A DNA stretch of 10,114 bases from an uncultured Clostridia bacterium (GTDB lineage Bacteria; Bacillota; Clostridia; Christensenellales; Borkfalkiaceae): assembly GCA_934271725.1 (NCBI GenBank), contig CAKQSC010000035.1, positions 1-10,114 on the forward strand, given 5' to 3'. This document shows, piece by piece, positions 5,581-10,114 of this stretch. The notes under the pieces were generated by a model that ran no database searches, had not been told where the DNA came from, and worked only from the letters and a program-made list of their open reading frames with translations. Position 1 is the stretch's first letter. Each line of letters opens with the position of its first letter. The position numbers and the translations under genes were made by a program.

Positions 5581-6711
5581 ATGAAAGTCGTAAACGAAAA
5601 AGAATACGAGTATAAAGTAAGCGCGTCGGGGCGTATAAATATCATAGGCGAACACGTCGATTATTGCGGAGGCAAAGTTATGCCCGCATCCGTTTCGCTT
5701 AAAAACACGGTGTACGTGAGATCTAACGGAACGGATAAAATCAACATTACCTGGACTACGCTTCCCGACCGCGTTACGCTGGATATAAATCGCCTTGAAA
5801 GTTATAAAGACCTTAAATACGGTAACTATCAGGCGGGTTCCGCGCTTATGTGGCAGAGAGCGGGGCATAAGATTCTCGGGTGCAATATGCTTATGGATTG
5901 TACCGTGCCGTTCGGTTCGGGTTTGTCTAGTTCCGCATCGATCGAAGTAAGTACGATAGCGTCGCTTGCGACGATAGCGGGCGAACGGTTGGATAAAGTC
6001 GATATAGCGTTAAAAGCAAGGCAGGCGGAACGGGAATACGTCGGCGTGAACTGCGGAATAATGGATCAGTACGCTTCCGCGTGCGGTAAAAAGGGTATGG
6101 TAATGCTACTCGACTGTTCCACGCTCGAATGCGAATATCTGCCTTTGGCGTTAGGAAATTATGCGCTCGTTATCGCCGATTGCAAAAAACCGCACAATCT
6201 CATAGAAAGCAAGTATAACGAACGGCTTGCCGAAACGGAAGAGGCGTTGGAAATCTTAAAACGCAAAATAAACGTTTCCGCGCTTGCCGAAATCACGCCG
6301 TCGCAATTAGAAACGTACGGTACGGAACTGCCCGAAAGGTTGAAAAAGCGCACCGAGCACGTCGTGTGCGAGTGCGAACGGGTAAAAGAAGCGTCAAAGG
6401 CTTTGAAATCGGGCGATATGAAAAGGCTCGGGGAATTGCTTAACCTTTCTCATCGTTCTCTTTCGGAACTTTACGAGGTTACGGGTAAAGAACCGGACGC
6501 TTTGGCTTCTTCCGCAAGAAACGAAAAATCCTGTCTCGGTTCGAGAATGATAGGTGGCGGATTCGGAGGGTGCACGATATCTTTGGTAGAAAAAGACAAA
6601 ACGGAAGAGTTTAAACAAAGAGTTTACGATAAATATTATGAAGAAACGGGCTACCGCGCAGAGTTTTACGAAACGGATATTTCCGACGGAATAATAGCCG
6701 AAAAACTTTAA
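5581..6711 (+). CDS. galK: Galactokinase
   Basis: The 376-residue GHMP kinase phosphorylates galactose at C1 with ATP, the first step of the Leloir pathway in the cytoplasm. All landmark motifs are present: GRINIIGEHVDYCGG (17-31) with the transition-state Arg18 and sugar-binding Glu24/Asp27, the ATP loop PFGSGLSSSAS (110-120), MDQYASACGKKGMVMLLDC (161-179) with catalytic Asp162, and the third GHMP motif MIGGGFGGCTISLV (323-336). Length is normal for GalK. The galactokinase signature GEHxDY distinguishes it from mevalonate kinases, although related GHMP sugar kinases such as N-acetylhexosamine kinases cannot be fully excluded. AAAAGGA (5564-5570) lies 10 nt before ATG 5581. An out-of-frame ATG at 5574 would give only 13 codons. 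The GH112 stub upstream suggests a former galactoside phosphorolysis context. galT and galE are not in the window. Confidence 0.93.
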   Translation: MKVVNEKEYEYKVSASGRINIIGEHVDYCGGKVMPASVSLKNTVYVRSNGTDKINITWTTLPDRVTLDINRLESYKDLKYGNYQAGSALMWQRAGHKILGCNMLMDCTVPFGSGLSSSASIEVSTIASLATIAGERLDKVDIALKARQAEREYVGVNCGIMDQYASACGKKGMVMLLDCSTLECEYLPLALGNYALVIADCKKPHNLIESKYNERLAETEEALEILKRKINVSALAEITPSQLETYGTELPERLKKRTEHVVCECERVKEASKALKSGDMKRLGELLNLSHRSLSELYEVTGKEPDALASSARNEKSCLGSRMIGGGFGGCTISLVEKDKTEEFKQRVYDKYYEETGYRAEFYETDISDGIIAEKL

Positions 6712-6739
6712 CGGTATGCCAAACAAAAAAATAATACAA

Positions 6740-6786
6740 CCACCGCCCGAACGTTTTCTGCGTTCGGGCGGTGGATTTTTGTTTTT
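6740..6786 (+). terminator. Strong intrinsic terminator after galK
   Basis: CCACCGCCCGAACG (6740-6753) and its exact complement at 6761-6774 form a perfect 14-bp GC-rich stem with a 7-nt loop, followed by ATTTTTGTTTTT. It ends the regulator-galK unit and separates it from the str operon. Confidence 0.95.
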
Positions 6787-6803
6787 CGACAAGGGGGAAG
6801 AAT

Positions 6804-6883
6804 TAGGTGATAAGTAAGAGTGAAAAGTGAAAAAGTAATGAGAGGGAAAATAGGTAATAAGTAATAGTGAAGAGTGAAAAAGT
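6804..6883 (+). repeat. Purine-rich direct repeat, two diverged copies 47 bp apart
   Basis: The 33-nt units at 6804-6836 and 6851-6883 match at 30 positions (differences at unit positions 6, 15 and 22). Both start TAGGT and carry repeated AGTGAAAAGTGAAAAA-like text. No ORF, hairpin or tRNA is present. The remaining sequence to 7009 is AT-rich and non-coding, with only a small inverted repeat (ACGAAAA at 6897-6903 with TTTTCGT at 6910-6916). Confidence 0.65.
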
Positions 6884-7009
6884 GAGGGGGAGAAAGACGA
6901 AAATGTGCTTTTTCGTTAAAACGGGGCGATATTTTCAGGGCGGAAGGGACGGAAAATATAAATTATGCAAGAAAAAAAGGAAAATATACGAAAATATTCG
7001 TTTCGGCGT

Positions 7010-7038
7010 TTGACAAACGAATTGCAAAATGCTACAAT
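7010..7038 (+). promoter_or_regulatory. str operon (rpsL) promoter
   Basis: A perfect TTGACA (7010-7015), a 17-nt spacer and TACAAT (7033-7038) form a strong sigma-A promoter. The AT-rich tract at about 6965-6995 could act as an UP element. The transcript would start around 7043-7045, giving a leader of about 90 nt before rpsL. Confidence 0.85.
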
Positions 7039-7047
7039 GGACAGGCT

Positions 7048-7102
7048 AGGGCGTATTATGCCCTTTTTAATCACGCTTTCTTTAAACGGTTTTCCGTTTT
7101 TT
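7048..7102 (+). promoter_or_regulatory. rpsL leader with two small hairpins each followed by a T-run
   Basis: Hairpin 1 pairs AGGGC (7048-7052) with GCCCT (7060-7064), followed by TTTT. It sits almost at the 5' end of the predicted transcript, so it may protect the mRNA rather than terminate it. Hairpin 2 pairs AAACGG (7084-7089) with CCGTTT (7094-7099) around a TTTT loop, with T continuing to 7102. Both stems are short. Attenuation is possible but unproven. Confidence 0.45.
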
Positions 7103-7135
7103 GAAATAACCGAAATAATATAAGGAGGTAAAAAA

Positions 7136-7504
7136 ATGCCCACAATCAACCAATTGATCAGACAAGGCAGAGAAAAGTCGGTTTATAAGTCCAAGACTCC
7201 CGCTCTTAACGGATGTTCTCAAAAACGCGGAGTTTGCCTTAACGTTACGACCACTTCTCCCAAAAAGCCTAACTCTGCTCTTCGTAAGATTGCAAGAGTT
7301 CGTATGACGAACAAAATGGAAGCGACCTGCTACATTCCCGGCGAGGGACATAACTTGCAGGAACACAGTTCCGTTCTTATTCGTGGCGGAAGAGTAAGAG
7401 ATTTGCCCGGCGTAAGATATCACGTTATCCGTGGCGCGCTCGACACCGCAGGCGTTGCTAAGCGTAAGCAGGCAAGATCCAAATACGGCGCAAAGAATAA
7501 GTAA
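7136..7504 (+). CDS. rpsL: 30S ribosomal protein S12
   Basis: The 122-residue protein of the decoding centre matches S12 from end to end: MPTINQLIRQG at the start, PKKPNSALRK (42-51), IPGEGHNLQEHSSVLIRGG (67-85), DLPGVRYHVIRGALDTAGVA (89-108) and the end RSKYGAKNK. Lys43, a classic streptomycin-contact residue, is retained. Residue 88 is Arg (codon AGA at 7397-7399) where most bacteria have Lys. Asp89, the site that RimO methylthiolates in many bacteria, is present. The start follows a perfect TAAGGAGG ribosome binding site. It is the first gene of the str operon and has its own promoter. No L7Ae-like gene or rpoC lies directly upstream, unlike the arrangement in many Firmicutes. Confidence 0.98.
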   Translation: MPTINQLIRQGREKSVYKSKTPALNGCSQKRGVCLNVTTTSPKKPNSALRKIARVRMTNKMEATCYIPGEGHNLQEHSSVLIRGGRVRDLPGVRYHVIRGALDTAGVAKRKQARSKYGAKNK

Positions 7505-7516
7505 TTTTAACTCGCA

Positions 7517-7661
7517 CCTACTTATATTCGGTTAATTCAAACGATGGATAAAGTAGGCAGTATGCGGTAACACCGCAGAAGGTTCGCTACCCGTAAGGGC
7601 AAGCGATAGCCTGTGCTCGGGGCATATTCGCGCCCCGAAAAAATCAAAGACCGCAAGGTCT
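7517..7661 (+). promoter_or_regulatory. Structured rpsL-rpsG intercistronic RNA
   Basis: The 182-nt spacer has no ORF but holds five local stems: CCTACTT (7517-7523) with AAGTAGG (7551-7557); TGCGGT (7563-7568) with ACCGCA (7572-7577); TCGCT-A-CCC (7584-7592) capped by GTAA and closed by GGG-CA-AGCGA (7597-7606); TCGGGGC (7617-7623) with GCCCCGA (7632-7638); and AGACC-GCAA-GGTCT (7648-7661). Two have GNRA tetraloops. The GC-rich stem is followed by A residues, so it is not a terminator. In E. coli S7 represses translation by binding the equivalent spacer, and a similar role here is inference. Confidence 0.55.
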
Positions 7662-7686
7662 AAACTATTTAAAGGAGGATGGTATT

Positions 7687-8157
7687 ATGCCAAGAAAAGG
7701 CAGTGTTCCCAAAAGGGACGTTTTACCCGACCCCGTTTATCAGAGCAAGGTTGTAACCAAACTTATCAACCAGGTTATGGAAAGCGGTAAAAAGGGTATC
7801 GCCCAAGGAATCGTATACGGCGCTTTCGATAAAGCAAGCGCGAAATTAGGCGTTGACGCTATGGAAGTTTTTACCAAAGCGCTCAACAACGTTATGCCTA
7901 TGGTAGAAGTTAAAGCAAGGAGAGTCGGTGGTTCAAACTATCAGGTTCCCATCGAAATCAGACCGGAAAGACGTCAGACGCTCGGTATCCGTTGGTTGGT
8001 TCTTTACGCAAGAAAGAGAAGCGAAAGAAACATGGAAGACAGACTTGCCGGCGAACTCGTAGACGCGTTTAACAGCCAGGGCGGAGCATACAAGAAGAAA
8101 GAAGACACTCACAGAATGGCAGACGCTAACAAGGCGTTCGCGCATTTCAAATACTAA
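7687..8157 (+). CDS. rpsG: 30S ribosomal protein S7
   Basis: The 156-residue primary 16S-binding protein of the small-subunit head matches S7 over its whole length: MPRKGSVPKRDVLPDPVYQS at the start, KLINQVMESGKKGIAQGIVY (25-44), the conserved VEVKARRVGGSNYQVPIEIR region (73-92), then GIRWLVLYARKRSERNMEDR (101-120) and KKKEDTHRMADANKAFAHFK near the end. AAAGGAGG (7671-7678) lies 8 nt before the ATG. It is the second gene of the str operon, and fusA begins 15 nt after its stop. In E. coli S7 is the translational repressor of this operon, and the structured spacer upstream could play that role. Confidence 0.98.
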   Translation: MPRKGSVPKRDVLPDPVYQSKVVTKLINQVMESGKKGIAQGIVYGAFDKASAKLGVDAMEVFTKALNNVMPMVEVKARRVGGSNYQVPIEIRPERRQTLGIRWLVLYARKRSERNMEDRLAGELVDAFNSQGGAYKKKEDTHRMADANKAFAHFKY

Positions 8158-8172
8158 TAAGGAGAAAAGGCA

Positions 8173-10114
8173 ATGCCAAGACAATACGACTTACTTCATA
8201 CTCGTAACATCGGTATTATGGCTCACATCGACGCGGGTAAAACGACGACGTCCGAACGTATTTTGTACTACACCGGTATCAACCACAAGATAGGCGAAGT
8301 TCACGACGGCGCGGCGACGATGGACTGGATGGTTCAGGAACAGGAACGCGGTATAACCATTACTTCCGCGGCGACCACCTGCCACTGGATTCGTACGGGG
8401 CTTACCAAGAAAGACGAGATAAGAATTAACCTTATAGACACGCCGGGACACGTTGACTTCACGGTAGAAGTAGAACGTTCTTTGCGCGTTCTCGACGGTA
8501 CTATTGCTACTTTCTCCGCAAAAGACGGCGTTCAACCTCAATCCGAAACCGTTTGGCGTCAGGCGGACAAATATAAAGTTCCCCGTATCGCTTACATCAA
8601 CAAGATGGACATAAACGGCGCAAACTTCCTTAAAGCGGTTGAAATGATGAAGGAAAGATTAAACGCCAACGCTATTCCCGTAGAACTTCCCATCGGTAAG
8701 GAAGATACTTTCAAGGGTATAGTAGACCTTGTCGAAATGAACGCGGAAATATACGATTCGGACGACGGTACGCAGTATCATCAGGACGTTATACCCGCGG
8801 ATATGGTTGATTTGGCTAACGAATATCACGAAAAACTCGTTGAAGCGGCTGCGGAAGCGACGGACGAACTTATGGAAAAATATCTCGAAACGGGCGAACT
8901 TTCCGTCGACGAGATAAGACAGGGACTTCGCGTTCTTACCATTGCTATGAAAGCGACTCCCGTTTTCTGCGGTTCCTCTTACAAGAACAAAGGTATTCAG
9001 ATGCTTCTTAACGGCGTTTACGATTACCTTCCCTCGCCTATCGACGTAGATCACGTTAAAGGAACCAACCCCGAAACGGGCGCGGAAGAAATAAGAAAAA
9101 CGGACGACGACGAACCTTTCTCGGGACTCGTTTTCAAAATCGCTACCGATCCGTTCGTAGGAAGACTTGCTTATTTCAGAGCGTATTCGGGCGTACTCGA
9201 CGCGGGCTCTTACGTTTATAACTCCAACAAAGGACAAAAAGAACGTATAGGCCGTCTCGTACAGATGCACTCCAACGAAAGAAAGGAAATCGAAAAGGTA
9301 TACTCGGGCGATATTTGCGCGATTATAGGTTTAAAGAACACAACGACGGGCGATACTCTTTGTGACGAAGATCATCCCATCGTGCTTGAACAAATGACGT
9401 TCGCGGATCCCGTTATTCAACTTTCCATCGAGCCCAAAACGAAGGCAGGTCAGGAAAAAATGACTATGGCTCTCGTTAAACTCGCGGAAGAAGATCCCAC
9501 CTTTAAAACGTGGACGGATCAGGAAACGGGGCAGACGATTATTGCCGGAATGGGCGAATTGCACCTCGACATTATCGTCGACAGACTTCTTCGCGAATTC
9601 AAGGTAGAGGCTAACGTAGGTCAACCGCAGGTTGCTTACAGAGAAACCATTACTCAGGCAGTCGACGCGGAAGGTATGTTCAAAAGACAAACGGGCGGAC
9701 ACGGACAATACGGTCATTGTAAAATACACCTTATTCCGCAAGAACCCGGCAAGGGCTACGAATTCGTTGACGAAACGGTCGGCGGATCCATTCCCAAAGA
9801 GTTTATTCAACCTATCAACAAAGGTATTCAGGAAGCGGCTAAAAACGGCGTAGTTGCGGGCTATGAAGTCGTAGATTTCAAAGTAATCGTTTACGACGGA
9901 AGTTTCCACGAAGTCGACTCGTCCGAACAAGCGTTCAAAATCGCCGGATCTATGGCGTTGAAAGACGGTCTTGCGAAAGCGAAGAGCGTACTTCTCGAAC
10001 CCATAATGAAAGTCGAAATAGTCGTTCCCGAACAATACTTCGGCGATATAATGGGTAACGTTACGGCTCGTCGCGGAATCATTCAGTCCACCGACGACAG
10101 AAACGGCGTTAAAG
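8173..10114 (+). CDS. fusA: Translation elongation factor G, 3' end outside window
   Basis: The reading frame is open from ATG 8173 to the right edge (647 codons of an expected ~690). EF-G is the GTPase that drives translocation on the ribosome. The G domain shows AHIDAGKTT (17-25, P-loop), RGITITSAATT (59-69, switch I), DTPGHVDFT (89-97), and NKMD (143-146). Later landmarks include GMGELHLDIIVDRLLREF (in domain III), GGHGQYGH in domain IV, SFHEVDSSEQAFKIAGSMAL, and PIMKVEIVVPEQYFGDIMGN then ARRGI at the start of domain V. The family usually has NKMDRxGA, whereas this protein has NKMDINGA. The ribosome binding site is AAGGAG/AAAAGG just before the ATG. tuf commonly follows in this operon but lies outside. 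Confidence 0.97.
   Translation, partial: MPRQYDLLHTRNIGIMAHIDAGKTTTSERILYYTGINHKIGEVHDGAATMDWMVQEQERGITITSAATTCHWIRTGLTKKDEIRINLIDTPGHVDFTVEVERSLRVLDGTIATFSAKDGVQPQSETVWRQADKYKVPRIAYINKMDINGANFLKAVEMMKERLNANAIPVELPIGKEDTFKGIVDLVEMNAEIYDSDDGTQYHQDVIPADMVDLANEYHEKLVEAAAEATDELMEKYLETGELSVDEIRQGLRVLTIAMKATPVFCGSSYKNKGIQMLLNGVYDYLPSPIDVDHVKGTNPETGAEEIRKTDDDEPFSGLVFKIATDPFVGRLAYFRAYSGVLDAGSYVYNSNKGQKERIGRLVQMHSNERKEIEKVYSGDICAIIGLKNTTTGDTLCDEDHPIVLEQMTFADPVIQLSIEPKTKAGQEKMTMALVKLAEEDPTFKTWTDQETGQTIIAGMGELHLDIIVDRLLREFKVEANVGQPQVAYRETITQAVDAEGMFKRQTGGHGQYGHCKIHLIPQEPGKGYEFVDETVGGSIPKEFIQPINKGIQEAAKNGVVAGYEVVDFKVIVYDGSFHEVDSSEQAFKIAGSMALKDGLAKAKSVLLEPIMKVEIVVPEQYFGDIMGNVTARRGIIQSTDDRNGVK

Noticed and set aside
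5476..5868. 130-residue - strand frame across the regulator-galK junction
   Set aside because: It overlaps the galK start and its GRxNxIGEH motif on the other strand; there is no promoter or ribosome binding site.
6804..6883. CRISPR-like array
   Set aside because: There are only two imperfect units with a 14-nt gap, purine-biased, with no palindromic repeat and no cas genes.
6964..7125. Short + strand frame starting ATG 6964 and running through the rpsL leader
   Set aside because: It spans the rpsL promoter, has no ribosome binding site and no protein-like pattern; the internal ATG at 7058 also lacks a ribosome binding site.
6916..7149. 77-residue - strand frame over the rpsL promoter
   Set aside because: It covers a consensus promoter and the rpsL start on the opposite strand, and its hydrophobic composition simply reflects the AT-rich sequence.
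7617..7646. Terminator between rpsL and rpsG
   Set aside because: The GC-rich stem is followed by A residues, not T, on the transcribed strand, and rpsG and fusA depend on readthrough.
8659..10035. Long - strand open frames (8659-9270 and 9331-10035) opposite fusA
   Set aside because: They lie wholly antisense to a clear EF-G gene, have no ribosome binding sites or recognisable domains, and arise from its codon bias.

Overview
The window reads as chromosome of a low- to mid-GC Gram-positive bacterium, most likely an uncultured gut-type member of the Clostridia (taxonomy is inference; no 16S is present). The support is strong GGAGG-type ribosome binding sites, TTGACA/TATAAT promoters with 17-nt spacers, Firmicutes-like protein families and standard genetic-code usage. 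The left two thirds is an accessory carbohydrate-use region containing several broken genes. The right third is the conserved str operon.

Layout. Positions 3-809 hold the 3' part of a putative glycoside hydrolase. A bidirectional terminator (886-925) separates it from a leftward AraC-family regulator (954-1805). A compact divergent control region (1860-1958) follows, with back-to-back sigma-A-like promoters flanking two AraC-box-like direct repeats. Rightwards come a frameshifted remnant of a beta-sandwich domain gene (1945-2338) and a compact GH37 (trehalase-family) enzyme (2367-3593). The next stretch (3594-4045) holds a weak hairpin, a clear N-terminal stub of a GH112 galactoside phosphorylase whose start codon reads ATA (3669 on), a terminator hairpin and the next promoter. 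After it lie a small alpha/beta hydrolase (4046-4675), an XRE-type HTH/zinc-ribbon regulator interrupted by an in-frame TGA at the conserved Trp codon (4782-5543), and galactokinase (5581-6711) closed by a strong terminator.

Positions 6788-7009 are non-coding. They hold two diverged copies of a purine-rich repeat and AT-rich sequence ahead of the rpsL promoter. The str operon follows: a leader with two small hairpins, rpsL, a structured 180-nt spacer, rpsG, and fusA running off the right edge (about 45 residues missing by comparison with the usual EF-G length).

How the genes fit together. A sugar-responsive AraC regulator probably controls the GH37 operon through the shared divergent region. 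Galactokinase would feed galactose into the Leloir pathway. The GH112 stub suggests the locus once also released galactose 1-phosphate by phosphorolysis of a galactosyl disaccharide. The disrupted genes (start-lost stub, frameshifted remnant, nonsense codon in the regulator) suggest a sugar-utilisation locus that is decaying next to an intact housekeeping operon. No mobile element, CRISPR array, tRNA or rRNA was recognised. I did not find a clearly new defence or mobile system. The most notable items are the divergent AraC control region, the TGA-interrupted regulator, the GH112 stub, and the RNA structures and Arg88 variant of the str operon.
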